Notes: generated by a model from the sequence alone, not told the origin. 64,000 nt of DNA from Saccharina japonica (GCA_008828725.1 MEHQ01002413.1:205401-269400); one strand, 5' to 3'; positions 1-11,075 are shown, counted from the stretch's first letter. Made by a program: numbers and translations.

Positions 1-826
1 ACAGAGTGAAAATGGCGATGGATTCACGAACGCACGGCATCGTCCAATCGAATGGCGCTTCCCTATGGCCTGCACGCGCGCGGCGCTCTCGAATCCATTT
101 CAACCCCGAGTTGGTCCGGTCCAAGCTTCCCCCACTATATGTGCCAGTGGGCACGTCGCGTAGTTAGCGTTGACCTAGCCGTGGTTTGCGGCGCTCGATC
201 AGCCCTCCGACGATGGACATGTTAAAACTGCAAACGTCCTTGTGAACATACACACTGTGTCCGATAATATAATGTACGACTCAATATTCATGTTCATGGT
301 GAAACGAACATTAAATTTCGGACATTTCAGACTAGACGACACAGCATAGACGGTTGCTTCTGACCGGCAAAGGAGGAGGAAGACCGCAGAGCTTCACACA
401 GGTGGCGATAAACGAGCTGCCAATTGGCGAAGGAGGGGGTAATGTGGTGATATATGGTCATCGGCTTTGCGGTGGCATCGGGGGCGAGACGGAGACAGGG
501 CAGGAGGCCTATCGAAGGGGCGGGCTCCAGCCTGACTTCAACACGATGCAAGTCTTGTCGAAAATATTAAGCACATTTCTTCAGTCACAATAGTTACGAA
601 TGTTTACGGCCAGTCTGTAGCCCCAGGAAGTTGTGAAGGTTCGCTCGACGAGGTAGACGGGGAGCAGCACGACGTCACCCAGGTGGCGCCAAACGAGCTG
701 AAACTGGGCGAGGGTGGCGAAGTTGGTGGTGGCCATGTTGTGAGCGGCAGCCACCGGCTACGTGGTGGCGTCGGTGGTTTCTCGCCAGGCCTCGTACGCG
801 AAAAAACGATCTGGGGTTCGGACCTT
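1..826. repeat. 826-bp direct duplication, copy 1
   Basis: This block recurs at 1,520-2,345 (offset 1,519); every line I compared is identical. Copy 1 runs straight into a single N at 827, while copy 2 continues into unrelated sequence. Exact identity beside an N suggests an assembly join or collapsed haplotype at least as much as a recent duplication. Inside the block are two diverged subrepeats (about 380-520 and 640-800) that both read protein-like on the minus strand. Confidence 0.85.
581..736 (-). CDS. small hypothetical ORF, 51 aa (copy 1)
   Basis: Minus-strand ATG-to-TGA frame of 52 codons starting MATTNFATLAQFQLVWRHLG. It is the same frame as 2,100-2,255 in the second copy of the duplication. 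The composition looks protein-like, with a hydrophobic DVVLLPVYLVER stretch. The neighbouring subrepeat at about 380-520 encodes a related run, HHITPSFANWQLVYRHLCEA, suggesting a duplicated coding unit. No family was recognised; it could be one exon of a larger gene or a repeat-borne relic. Confidence 0.25.
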   Translation of the reverse strand: MATTNFATLAQFQLVWRHLGDVVLLPVYLVERTFTTSWGYRLAVNIRNYCD

Positions 827-827
827 N
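827..827. other. single-N ambiguity or gap
   Basis: One N stands between the end of duplication copy 1 and the start of an inverted-repeat element. A single N flanked by an exact long duplication is a typical mark of a contig join, so sequence order around it should not be trusted. Confidence 0.9.
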
Positions 828-830
828 ACC

Positions 831-1148
831 AAGGGTGCACAAAAATAAAAAGTTATCGACACCACACACCCCCACCCCCCTAATATTGAAGGGAAGAAAC
901 CGGACCTGTTGTGATCCCAGAAAACAATAAGTCAAGTTTTTTTTTTATCACCCCCCCCCCCCCCCCCCCCCGACCAGCGAAAAAAAAATATGGGGGGGTC
1001 TCTAAAACCAAGTAAAAAAAAGGGAACAAAAAACGAAAAAAAAATGTTTTTTGCTCATTTCGTCCTGTGATCACAGCGATCCGGTTTGTTTTTCATTCTG
1101 ACCTTCCTAGGTGTGTGGTGTCGTTTTCTTTTTTTTTTGTGCACCCTT
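831..1148. mobile_element. MITE-like inverted-repeat element
   Basis: Starts AAGGGTGCACAAAAA and ends with its reverse complement TTTTTGTGCACCCTT. The arms continue inward with matching ACACACC/GGTGTGT and CCGG segments around a poly-C centre. About 318 bp with no coding capacity, so a non-autonomous foldback element or MITE. It shares its layout (A/T-rich arms, C/G-tract centre, ACCAAGT motifs) with the palindrome at 56,783-57,247. Confidence 0.6.
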
Positions 1149-1519
1149 GATACAACCATTAATCTTTACTCTGTACCAATACTTATCGTAATGTCGTATT
1201 GCATCTGATATCATGGCGATCTGTTTGCTAACTTGCTCCCTATCGTAATTGTTGGAATTTGGAGTTGCCACGAGGTTTTAGGGATATAACTGTATGGTTG
1301 CCATGTCGTCACTACCATATTATACTTAAAACGAGTGAAAATGGAATCACAGGTAGTGATTCAGAAGAGCGTTTACGAGGAGTCTGACACTTATCACGAG
1401 ATTGTGCAAGTTCAACATTCGAATATTCCTCATACCACTCTGTTCGAAACTTGAACGAGTTTGGGAGCATTGATATACTATAACAAAGGGCCTATGACAA
1501 AAATTGGCGACATTTCCTG
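1149..1519. other. no recognisable feature
   Basis: A/T-leaning sequence between the inverted-repeat element and copy 2 of the duplication. I see no coding stretch, RNA or repeat in it. Confidence 0.4.
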
Positions 1520-2345
1520 ACAGAGTGAAAATGGCGATGGATTCACGAACGCACGGCATCGTCCAATCGAATGGCGCTTCCCTATGGCCTGCACGCGCGC
1601 GGCGCTCTCGAATCCATTTCAACCCCGAGTTGGTCCGGTCCAAGCTTCCCCCACTATATGTGCCAGTGGGCACGTCGCGTAGTTAGCGTTGACCTAGCCG
1701 TGGTTTGCGGCGCTCGATCAGCCCTCCGACGATGGACATGTTAAAACTGCAAACGTCCTTGTGAACATACACACTGTGTCCGATAATATAATGTACGACT
1801 CAATATTCATGTTCATGGTGAAACGAACATTAAATTTCGGACATTTCAGACTAGACGACACAGCATAGACGGTTGCTTCTGACCGGCAAAGGAGGAGGAA
1901 GACCGCAGAGCTTCACACAGGTGGCGATAAACGAGCTGCCAATTGGCGAAGGAGGGGGTAATGTGGTGATATATGGTCATCGGCTTTGCGGTGGCATCGG
2001 GGGCGAGACGGAGACAGGGCAGGAGGCCTATCGAAGGGGCGGGCTCCAGCCTGACTTCAACACGATGCAAGTCTTGTCGAAAATATTAAGCACATTTCTT
2101 CAGTCACAATAGTTACGAATGTTTACGGCCAGTCTGTAGCCCCAGGAAGTTGTGAAGGTTCGCTCGACGAGGTAGACGGGGAGCAGCACGACGTCACCCA
2201 GGTGGCGCCAAACGAGCTGAAACTGGGCGAGGGTGGCGAAGTTGGTGGTGGCCATGTTGTGAGCGGCAGCCACCGGCTACGTGGTGGCGTCGGTGGTTTC
2301 TCGCCAGGCCTCGTACGCGAAAAAACGATCTGGGGTTCGGACCTT
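1520..2345. repeat. 826-bp direct duplication, copy 2
   Basis: Same sequence as positions 1-826. Here the block continues on its right into unique sequence (CTGTGCGCAGGC...), so this is probably the correctly assembled copy. Confidence 0.85.
2100..2255 (-). CDS. small hypothetical ORF, 51 aa (copy 2)
   Basis: Identical to 581-736. ATG at 2,255 and TGA ending at 2,100. A stop codon lies a few codons before the ATG in the same frame, so this is a complete short ORF rather than the tail of a long one, unless a splice site intervenes. Function unknown. Confidence 0.25.
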   Translation of the reverse strand: MATTNFATLAQFQLVWRHLGDVVLLPVYLVERTFTTSWGYRLAVNIRNYCD

Positions 2346-2856
2346 CTGTGCGCAGGCCGAGACATACACACACAACTCGAATATCTGTCGGGGAAGTCTT
2401 TCGAAGCCAACCTTCGAAAAGAAACAAGTGTTCGTCGCCAACTCAATGTACCCTCCTGCTCTTGTCACGGGTTGCTTGTCCATTCGGCACACCAAAGGTG
2501 GAGCGTGAAGTTGCATTCTTCAAGCGATTATTTGCGTTACGATGGCCACGGGAAATTCGGTGTTCATTTGGTTGGACGGGGGGTCGGGGTCATAGCGAAA
2601 CGACATGCGGTTTGCATCATGATGCATATTATTGTAACGTAGATTGAACATTGCAACTACAGCAGTAAGTTACCACCAACCTCTTCCAGGATAAAGTTGA
2701 CAAGATTTATGGCACAGGTAATCGAAAGGTAGGGCGAACAGATTAAAACAATTCGTGACACATGTGATGGAATGGCATTGCGAACAGGACCCCCTCGGTT
2801 AAAAACGTAAAGGAGTACTTGAGTATTGCAACGAATATATTTCTCGAGTTTTTACA
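2346..2856. other. no recognisable feature
   Basis: About 500 bp of unique sequence. Overlapping short frames exist on both strands, but none has family similarity I recognise or convincing splice sites. Confidence 0.35.
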
Positions 2857-3455
2857 GCAATACTATTTCTGGTAAAATAACACTATATCAGTACTCCTTA
2901 CGGAACACGGCATAGCTCCGCCAGTTCTAATGGTCCGACCTGCTCCCGACCAACGTATAGCTTGTTCGTTGTAGTCTCTAAGGGGTGTTGGAGCTGTTCG
3001 ATCCGCAAGGGAGGGCGGGCGTTGCCGTGTTTGCATCACGAAACAAACGCGCTCAGCAGCAAGAGTTGTTTATAGTTTCGGAGCTCCTGTTTGGTATCTA
3101 CACCTACACTCTGCTGTGGCCACGTAGGACGTCACGGACTTATGTATGGGTGATGACCCTACCTATAAAAAGGGTCACCATCCATAGCCACGGGCGGTCG
3201 AACTATAGGCCCATCCACGTAGGTTCACCTAATATTAATAGTGCTCCGCGTCGTCGTCGAGAATGTGAGTTTAACAGTAGTATTAGCAGCCGGAGAAATT
3301 ACCATTTTTCAAATTCGTCTTCGGGTACCCGGGGTATGGTGAGTCGTTTCAAGTAAGAGGCCCATTTCGTGATGAAAACGGCGCCGGATCGATCCTGCTC
3401 TTGAGACACACAAATGTTTAGCATTACCTACACTCTTCAACACTACTCATAGGGA
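2857..3455 (+). mobile_element. long-TIR foldback element, copy A
   Basis: Begins GCAATACTATTTCTGG and then follows, segment by segment, the reverse complement of 56,097-56,707. Shared segments include CAGTACTC...CTTACGGAA and CAAACGCGCT/CACTCTGCTGTGGCCACGTAGGA. Its far end fades near 3,455, next to a 45-bp tandem repeat, so that terminal repeat is incomplete. No transposase is seen. It is a non-autonomous element of roughly 600 bp. Confidence 0.65.
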
Positions 3456-3475
3456 CTGAGTATAAGCATTATAAT

Positions 3476-3564
3476 GAGGAGATATTGATGCTGAGAAGGG
3501 CGCAGCCCTTCGAAGCATCTGAGGAGATATTGATGCTGAGAAGGGCGCAGCCCTTCGAAGCATC
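3476..3564. repeat. 45-bp tandem repeat x2 with hairpin
   Basis: Two near-exact units, 3,476-3,520 and 3,521-3,564. Each holds the self-complementary core GAAGGGCGCAGCCCTTC. Another hairpin (CGTGGGGGTGTACCCCCCTG) follows at about 3,598-3,620. Confidence 0.8.
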
Positions 3565-3990
3565 AATAGATGCTCTTCATAATGGTTGGGTATGTGCCCG
3601 TGGGGGTGTACCCCCCTGGTCGCGAACGGACACAAACGGACAAAAAACAGTTCTGAAAGCTGCCGCAGCGTGGCTTTATTTAAAGAATCCTTAATATTGA
3701 GGTTTGTCTGTCTGCTCGTCTGCTCGTCTGTCTTTCCCTCGTTCGGTTTGCTTTCGCCGTGCGACGCGTACACCGCACCGATTCAGACGCGCTCGGGACT
3801 GATAGACGCTCGCTATTTACGCTTAAAGTTTAGGACTGCTCGTGTCGAAAGCGGTGCCGAGATCGCAGAGCTAGGTCGCATAGTGACTGTGATAATTAGT
3901 TACCAGTGGCAATTGTCACTGGGATGTTTCGGCAGTAGCAAACTACCAGTTGTACGTATTAATAGCAACGATGAGCATTACCACAAGAAA

Positions 3991-4085
3991 ACACCCATCA
4001 CCACCACCACACCAACACCACACCACCACCACACCACCACTACCATCACCACCACCACCACCACCAAACACCATCACCACCCGCA
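3991..4085. repeat. CAC/ACC-rich microsatellite
   Basis: Imperfect (CAC)n/(ACC)n run with interspersed CAT. The complementary strand reads (GTG)n, and a GTGGTG-rich stretch follows at 4,143-4,195, so the two can pair as a loose inverted repeat. Any frame through it is low-complexity and I do not call it a gene. Confidence 0.8.
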
Positions 4086-4479
4086 CCGCCACTACCACCT
4101 AGTAGCTATATGGAAGATGCGCAGTCGTGCAATAGCTCTGTCCTGGTGGTGTTGGTGTCGTGGCAGCATGTGGTGTGGTGGTGTGATGGTGTGGCTTGCC
4201 TTGCTGTGCTCTCCTTTCTCGGGAACGCAGGTACCACCAGCAGCAACACGGAAAAACGACAGTAGTACCAGCAACCATCCCCACCACCACGAACACTACG
4301 AACACCACCGCCACCAGCCGAGCAACAGGAGCACGAGAAGCTTGTTGCTTGTGGTGGCTGGTGAACGTGGTTTTAATATGGCTTAAGCTTGGTCGTATAG
4401 TTCGTGCTCCCAGCCTCCTCGATGCATGGTATAGGTGATAAGTCACACCAGACCACCGCTGGGCTCATATTCCTGGTAC

Positions 4480-4578
4480 GTACTCGTACAGCAGCAGCAG
4501 CAGCATTTTTTTTTTTTTTTTTTTGTCCATCCCATTTATTATCTGCTGCTGCTGCTGCTGATACCTGTACGGTTTTTG
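4480..4578. repeat. CAG/CTG inverted repeat around a SINE tail
   Basis: GTACAGCAGCAGCAGCAG faces CTGCTGCTGCTGCTGATACCTGTAC across a poly-T run followed by GTCCATCCCATTTATTATC. The middle is the reverse complement of the 3' tail (GATAATAAATGGGATGGA) shared by the SINE copies in this window. It looks like a truncated SINE 3' end caught between trinucleotide arms. Confidence 0.55.
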
Positions 4579-5330
4579 CAAACATTTTTTTTTTCTTCTT
4601 TAATTTTGTTTCATTTTTTTACGATAACTTGATCTTGGAACCATTGTACCATTTTTCCTTTTATTATTATACCTGCACCTACGTACGTATTTGACCTGCC
4701 CAGTACACAGCATTGTAGTAGTACAAATACATACATGATGCCCTGCCAGTTTTCGTCGTTTCCATATAATAATGCACCAACACACACAGCCCAGCGATCC
4801 ACTTAATACCCACTGTACAAGGTTGTTGCGCTGACACGCATCGCTTAACAAGAAATGTTGGTGGGTGGTGTTGGCGATGGTGGGACTACCAGCCCAGGGA
4901 CCAACCGACCCACCCAGTAACTCTCTCACCCACCACGCACACCCATCAACTACTTGCCGGTCACTAAAAAAAAGGTTTCTGTGCTGACACAAATCGCTTA
5001 AAAAAAAACGATCCAATCAATCACGATTGATTATTGTAGGAACACAGCAAAAAGAGAAGAACCGCCAACGCAGTAGCTTAATGCAGTTAGGAGTTTGACC
5101 ACTTGAAGGCGTCTGTCACGCTCCTCATTCCACCCGTTCTTGTAACTGGAGACGTGGTGTTTTCCGTAGGGAGTCATGAAAAAGTAAATATTTTACCAGA
5201 AATAGTATTGCAACTGCAAAATATCGGATTCCCTTTTTGCAGTGTTTTTATTTGTTTTTCCCGAAGGACAACAGTATTCGTCGCACATATGATCGAATGG
5301 CATTGCGCTGTCACGTGTGTGTTTTTTGTT
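4579..5330. other. no gene; short internal duplication
   Basis: The only structure seen is a diverged duplication: TTGCGCTGACACGCATCGCTTAA at about 4,827 resembles TCTGTGCTGACACAAATCGCTTAA at about 4,978, about 150 bp apart, with CCCACC-rich sequence between. Confidence 0.4.
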
Positions 5331-5332
5331 TT

Positions 5333-5671
5333 GTTTTGTTCATCACATTTATTATCTTCGCCCGTCTGTTCTCTCTCCCTCTTTAGTCGTGACTCAGATC
5401 CGGGGTCACTAAGCAGGCTCTTCTCCCCCCTCCCCGCTACGGTACGTGCCTTGTATGTTTATCGCGAGAAGATTTCAGCACTTTCTTTCCTCGTCGACTT
5501 GCGTCGGATCCCGCCTACCCACGCCACGAAGGCGCTCTCAGAGATAATTGGTTCCATTTTATTTTTTAGAAGAAAGTCAAAATCTCACCACGGTGGGATT
5601 CGAACTTGGGTACCAATGCTATTAATAGTAGCCTTTAAAGCTGACCACTACGTAGACTACAGGGGCGACCG
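5333..5671 (-). mobile_element. tRNA-derived SINE, minus orientation
   Basis: Read on the minus strand, it starts with a tRNA-like head (GGTCGCCCCTGTAGTC..., B-box-like AAGTTCGAATCCC). It continues through the family body (GACGCAAGTCGACGAGGAAAG, TCTTCTCGCGATAAA, GACCCCGGATCTGAGT) and ends in a GATAATAAATG tail with A-rich sequence. It belongs to the same family as the copies at 25.2, 29.9, 41.6 and 43.6 kb. Confidence 0.75.
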
Positions 5672-5739
5672 GTTCATGTGGGTTGGGCCGATGCATGACA
5701 CACGTGATCGAGGAATAGTCTTTCGTGCATGCATGTGGT

Positions 5740-6610
5740 TTGAATCTGGGTCATAAAACACAAAGGACATTCCGGGTTTTCGGATGTGACGATGACTCAA
5801 ACATCAAAAGATCCAGCGATCTCTCCAAGAACGGTGGGTAGAAGTGTCTGGTACAGAAGACAAGTTGATAGACTCACGAGTCATGCACACAAGGGTGCCA
5901 CCAAACAGTCGACAGTGTTGACGAGACTCATGGTACAGCAACAAGGACTGACAATGATGCTAACCCTATTTTATAAGAAAAGCGTATACAAGACTCACTC
6001 AAAGCACATGTGACCGAATGGTATTGCGTGCATGTAGTTTGAGTTCATGTGGTGTGAGTCCGGGTCATAAAAAAACAGATGCTATTGCGGGATTGTGGGT
6101 CTCGGATGTGGCTATGACTCAAACGTCGAAAGAGAGAGCAATCTCTTCGACAACGGTGGGCCGAAGCGCCTGGTACTTCGGTCACGTTGACGAGACTCAT
6201 GAGGTATGCAACGAGGATGTCACTAATCAGTTAACAGTATTAACGAGACTCATGGTATATGCAACAAGGGTGCTATAGACCTTTAGCGAGAACAGAGTTC
6301 TCAAGATTCATGGCACACGTGTGATCGAATGGTGGTGAACAAAGTTAGGGGCACATGTGGTCGAATGAATCGTATGGCGTGCTTGTGGCTTGCGTCGAGG
6401 TCATAAGAACCAAATGGCATTGCGGTTCTGGGATATGACTCTTAACAGTGACTCAAACATCGGAAAAAACAGTGATCTCTCCGACAACAGTCCGGTCGAC
6501 GTGTCTGGTACAGAGGACAAGTTGACGAGACTCATGAGGCATGCAACAAGGATGCCACAGATCAGTTCACAGTATTAACAAGACTCATCACACATGCATA
6601 ACCGAGTTCA
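5740..6610. repeat. diverged tandem repeat, about 300-bp unit x3
   Basis: Three successive blocks share the order GGTCATAA, GACTCAAACATC, GATCTCTCCGACAACGGTGGG, GTCTGGTACAGA.GACAAGTTGA, GAGACTCATG and CAACAAGG.TGCCAC. Divergence is high, so the array is old. Frames through it are short and not conserved in a coding pattern. Other unit-sized fragments (CACGTGTGATCGAATGGCATTGCG) occur at about 5,290 and 2,760. Confidence 0.65.
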
Positions 6611-6993
6611 GACCGCGGGGAGCCCCAAGGCGGGAGAGCCGTGTTACGGGGAGGGACTTACGCTCTTCACGATTAGGTTACGTTTTATACAAGTCATTCG
6701 TTCGGGTGAGGCATTGGAAGCAAGCATACTAGTAGCTTCCAGTTCTATTCACTGCATCACGCTTTTCTGACCTTGTTTGGTTTCCAGAATCAGGGGGAGT
6801 GGACGAGTGGGGTCCGCGGGGCGGTCCACGAGGACGAAGATAGCGTTCCAGGCGTCACAGAGCAAGTGTCTCGGGCAGTATTTGGTGCAAGTGATTGACA
6901 CGTTCTCACTTCTTAGTTTCCGTGGTGTTCCTCCGATCCGCTACCCAAAAGCTCCCCTGAGCCCCCAGCACGTTTGTCTATCCCCTTCTGTTT

Positions 6994-7943
6994 ATGTCCG
7001 ACGGGAAGCGTCATGAGCGAGTAGTTGCGAGGGTAGTTTTCACTCTCAACCAACCTTCTCAGCAACGCCACACTCCTGGTATGGTTGATCTGTTCGTTCG
7101 TTCGTTCACCACAACCATCATCAATGCGGTAGAAGCGAGAGGTATAACCCACACCACACGAGCCACACACGCGCGTGTATGGTGCGAGTCTGCCGAGATC
7201 TCGGCTGCCTTCAAAATAGCATGGACCGCGAGGGAAGATGCTCGACAGCACTTGCGTCCTCATCCCAAGAATAGTACCTCGTGGAAGACTCTGAGAACCG
7301 CGTGTGCGAATCTGCAAGAAGGAGGTGATCGCTGTAGAAGTAAAGGTGCGTTTTGAAGAGTACCTATGCTAAACCGAGAGTCTCCTAGCGGATACCGGTA
7401 ATGAACAGCGAGGTTTTTACCAGGACCTGAAGGGTACTGTAGGGTAAGAGGGCAACAAAGCGCGAAGCGAGCAGTTCATTGCAGGGACGAGGATGGCACG
7501 CTGCTACGCGATAAAGTGCGAATTCGTCAACGGTGGATGAGAGCCTTCCACAAACTCTTGAAAACGAAATCACTGAAACTTGACCCCACTATCATCGACC
7601 CATTATTTCCACCACGACCGCTTGAACAATCGCTTGGCGACGAACCATCTGTGGACGAGATGGTGGAAGACAGTGCAGAACTGGGAAAGTAGGACCAGAC
7701 GATCTGTCCGGCCGAACTTCGTACTGATAATCGATCACCCTGATTTCATCCACTCACTGCTTCCACCACATTCTTGTCATTGTTTGGATAACGGAAGATG
7801 TCCCCCAGCAGTGGAAAGACGCGACCATCAAGGTATTTCTTATAAAGGATCGAACGGATTGCAACAACTCCAGAGAGATTTCGCTTGTTGCTCATGCAGG
7901 CAAAGTGTTGATGAAAATCGTCGCGTTCTGCAATAGCAATTAA
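6994..7943 (+). mobile_element. LINE (non-LTR retrotransposon) fragment, start of reverse transcriptase
   Basis: Three successive stretches read like the segment between endonuclease and reverse transcriptase of a LINE ORF2. (a) 7,190-7,365, with SWKTLRTACANLQ. (b) About 7,483-7,690, with RDEDGTLLRDKVRIRQRWM and FHKLLKTKSLKLD, the typical replica of the pre-RT motif. (c) 7,808-7,943, with [19 protein letters not shown] and [18 protein letters not shown], matching the DRTDCNNYRGISL...GKVL RT block. They lie in different frames, with stops between. The fragment ends before the catalytic YxDD, next to a MITE. Dead copy. Confidence 0.8.
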
Positions 7944-7951
7944 TTAGAGGA

Positions 7952-8121
7952 CAGGACACTTACTAAGAAACAGTCTGATAAGAAAGGCAGGTTGATATTT
8001 AATATTTAGAGGAAAATGGGAAATTCGGGAGTCGTTATCTTGAATTTTGTGTGGAAAGCACCCTCTCTCAAATAAGAAATCCAGTCTGGACTAGATTTCT
8101 TGTTTCTTACTAGGTGTCTTG
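7952..8121 (+). mobile_element. TA-flanked MITE (family M2), copy 1
   Basis: Terminal inverted repeats CAGGACAC.TACTAAGAAACAG and CTGTTTCTTACTAGGTGTCTTG. The inner conserved block (GGAGTCGTTATCTTGAA, CTCTCTCAAATAAGAAATCCAG) is shared with copies at 10.5, 12.6, 18.7 and 51.5 kb. Some copies are flanked by TA on both sides, as for Tc1/mariner-type MITEs. No coding capacity. Confidence 0.75.
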
Positions 8122-8129
8122 TACTGTAC

Positions 8130-10235
8130 TGCTAGGACCGAGGCATACTCCCTGGGGAACAGCGCGGGGGGGGGGTCGTAGGGAAACCGCGGCGGACGAA
8201 AGCAGGAAGGAGACGGCAGACAGGGTAGGTACCCGGTGGAACCTGTCTGTACTACGGGCACAAACCTGCCTCGGCTGCCTAGAAGGTGCTTTTGGTGTGC
8301 TCCGGTTGCCTGTCCTTTCCTGTCGTTCTTAGTCTTGCTCTCTTTGCGTTGTTTTTCTATCCATTTCATTTCGTTTCATTTCATGTGATTTTTTTCAATG
8401 GGGGATTTGGTTGTCATCCCCCATTGATTTTTTTGTCTGTCGCATCTCCTCTGGGAGAAGCACGGCACTTTCTTCTTTTATTTTGTCGTGCTTTTGTTTG
8501 ATTGTTCGATTGTTGATTTGCTTTATTATGTTTATTTTTATTTTTTTTTCGTTTTCGCTTTTTTTTTTTTTTGTTTTTTCTTCCCTTTCATACGCCTGGA
8601 TTGCTAGCAGGGTGTGTGTGTGTTCTTCACATTAAACCTTCCTTTCTACCCGTCGACATCCAGCACACCCAGTGTCCGTGCCGATTCTTCATCCTAAAAA
8701 GTTACCAGTTCTGTGGTCACAAAACTACGACACAGAGATACTACACTCAGTGCAGTAAGCAGAGCAGACAATGCAACGCCATATACGACAGGCAAGACCT
8801 ACCCTGCTAGCAATCCAGGTGCACGCAAGAGAAAAAAAGAGAAAAAAAAGAAAAAAGCGAAATTAAAAAAATAAAAAGTAAATATACTGAAGCAAATCAA
8901 CAATCAAGCAACCAAATAAAAAGCATGACAAAAAAAGAAAGAAAGTGTCGTGCTTCTCCCAGAGGAGATGCGACCTCCAATAAAAAACCAAATGAAATGA
9001 GAGAAAATGAAATGAAATGGACCGAAACAGCGCCAACATAGCAAGACTGAGAACGACAGGAAAGGACAGCCAGCCGGAGCACACCAAAGGCCAGCCGAGG
9101 CAGGTTTGTGCCCGTAGTACAGGCAGGTTCTACCAGCTAGTCGGTCTGGCACCTACTCTGTTTGCCGTCTCTTTCCTGCTTTCGTCCGTCCTGGTTTCCT
9201 ATTGTCTGCTCTGCTGACTGCACCAAGCGTAGTATATATGTGTCGTAGTTTTGTGACCACAGAACTGGTACCTTTTTAGGATGAAGAATCGGTACGGACA
9301 CTGGGTGTGCTGGATGTCGACGGGTAGAAAGGAAGGTTTAATGTGAAGAACACACACACACAGTGCGGTTTTCGCCCTACGCGATCAGCAGTCGACGTGT
9401 TCCTTCCCTTTCGTTCGCAGTCTTCCTCTGTTTACGTTGAGTCCATATATATATATAATTTTTGGTTGTCTGTCACATCATTTTGTGTAGGTCATTTCTT
9501 CCTTTCTTTCCTTGTCTTCTGTGTGTGGCACGAAGACGAAACGGAATTATGCGTAGGAAGCGCCACACACCCGTTCTTTGGGTGGTGCCCAAGGGAATGA
9601 AGATGGCGGGAGGCAACGGTTCACAGGGAAACCGCGGCTGACGATAGCATGAAGGAGACGGCAGACAGCGTAGCAAGGTACCAGATCGACTGGTTGCCTG
9701 AACCTGTCTGTACTACCGGTACAAACTCTGCCTCGGCTGCCTGGGGGGTATTTTTGGTGTGCTTCGGTTGCCTGCCATTTGCTTTTGTTCTTAATCTTCC
9801 TCTGTGTACGTTGTTTTTATTTCATTTGATTTCATGTTATTATGTAATCTGTCACTTCCCCTCCGTGAGGAGCACGACACTTTGTTTATATGTGTCGTTC
9901 GCTATCGTTGATGTTTTTTTGTTTGTTGATCTGTTTTATGAAGTATAGTTTCTGTTTTTGTTTTTTTTTCATTTCATTTCGCTTTTCTTTTCTTTTTTTT
10001 TGTCTCTTTCGCGCAACTGGATTGCTAGCAGGGTAGGTTGTGCCTGTCGTATATGGCATTGCTTTGTCTGCTCTGGCTCTGATTACCGCATTGCAGCGTA
10101 GTATCTCTGTGTCATAGTTTTGTCGCCACGTAACTGGTTTATCTCTAGGATGAAGACTAGGCACGGACACTAGATGTGCTGGATGTCGACGGGTAGAACG
10201 GGCCGTTTAATGTGAAGAACGCACACACAACCGAG
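8130..10235. repeat. cluster of interleaved inverted repeats (family R3)
   Basis: A segment at 8,130-8,595 (GGAGACGGCAGACAG, GCACAAACCTGCCTCGGCTGCCT, TCTCCTCTGGGAGAAGCACG) recurs inverted at about 8,815-9,190 and again forward at 9,590-10,015. Between them sits a 224-bp unit (8,596-8,819) bounded by CCTGGATTGCTAGCAGGG and its reverse complement; it recurs inverted at 9,230-9,362 and 10,017-10,235 and forward at 17.9 kb. The layout resembles nested or rolling insertions of one element. ORFs here are artefacts of T-rich sequence. Confidence 0.7.
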
Positions 10236-10518
10236 GCTTTGCAACTCCGAGCCGTTGACAAAAATATGGTTGAATGTCCCCTGTTTTCCGTGACATAGCT
10301 CAAGGTGCCAGGACTGATTGTTTTTCCATACCAGGTACTGTATAATTAAATATGGGAGTTAAAACGTACCGGTGCTACCGCCAAATGCCGACATGTGAGA
10401 ACTGCTTGCGAGGACAGCAACATCAAAATCGCTAAGAGGTTTTTTTAGCTCTTCTTTATGCTGGGGGGGATGTTTTCTTCTGCCATCTGCGTTCGCAAAC
10501 GGGTGCTCCAATACAGTA

Positions 10519-10682
10519 CCAGGACACCTAATGAGAAACAGGCCATTAAGAAAGCCAGACTGAGATCTAGAGGAAATAAGAAATTCTGGAGTCGTTACCT
10601 TGAAATTAGTGAAGAAAGCAGTATCTCTCAAATAAGAAATCCAGGCTGGACCAGATTTTCTGTTCTGTAGTAGGCGTAGCAC
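10519..10682 (+). mobile_element. TA-flanked MITE (family M2), copy 2
   Basis: Same family as 7,952-8,121: CCAGGACACCTAATGAGAAACAGG start and ATCTCTCAAATAAGAAATCCAG near the end. The right terminal repeat is worn. Confidence 0.7.
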
Positions 10683-10849
10683 CTAGAAGAGTAATGTTTA
10701 TGTGGCACCTCGCTTGAGGAGCTCGAAACCCCCACCGGGAGCTAATAGCCTTACGGCTTCGAGAAGAGACTGTTTCGGCTTTCCCCGAACAGAAAACCCA
10801 TTGCCTGTATCTTAAGAGTGGGTACCAGGGCGCAAAATAAGTGGTGAAA

Positions 10850-11075
10850 TGTTGCGCTGCCGCACCTTTTTCTCGCAATACCCGTTTTTTTCACCATGTT
10901 CCGAAGGCATGGTGCGGCTTGCCGCACCACGCTTTTCTTGTGCCGCACCTTATTTCGCGCAAAAAACAATGTGCGGGTCTTTTTTCGCCGTAGGTGAAAA
11001 ATTGTTGTTGGGTCTGTTTGGCCGCAGGCGAAAAATTGTTTCGGCGTGGTTTTCGCCGCAGGGGAAAAAACAATT
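10850..11075. repeat. GC hairpins and TTTCGCCGCAGG tandem units
   Basis: GGTGCGGCTTGCCGCACC forms a perfect hairpin at about 10,911-10,930, between two copies of TGCCGCACCTT. Next come three units of (T)TCGCCGYAGGYGAAAAATTGTT at about 10,985, 11,018 and 11,050. No coding interpretation. Confidence 0.65.

Noticed and set aside
3586-4386. 266-codon plus-strand frame rich in His/Thr
   Set aside because: It is carried by a CAC/ACC microsatellite and neighbouring low-complexity sequence, with overlapping long frames on the other strand; no domain.
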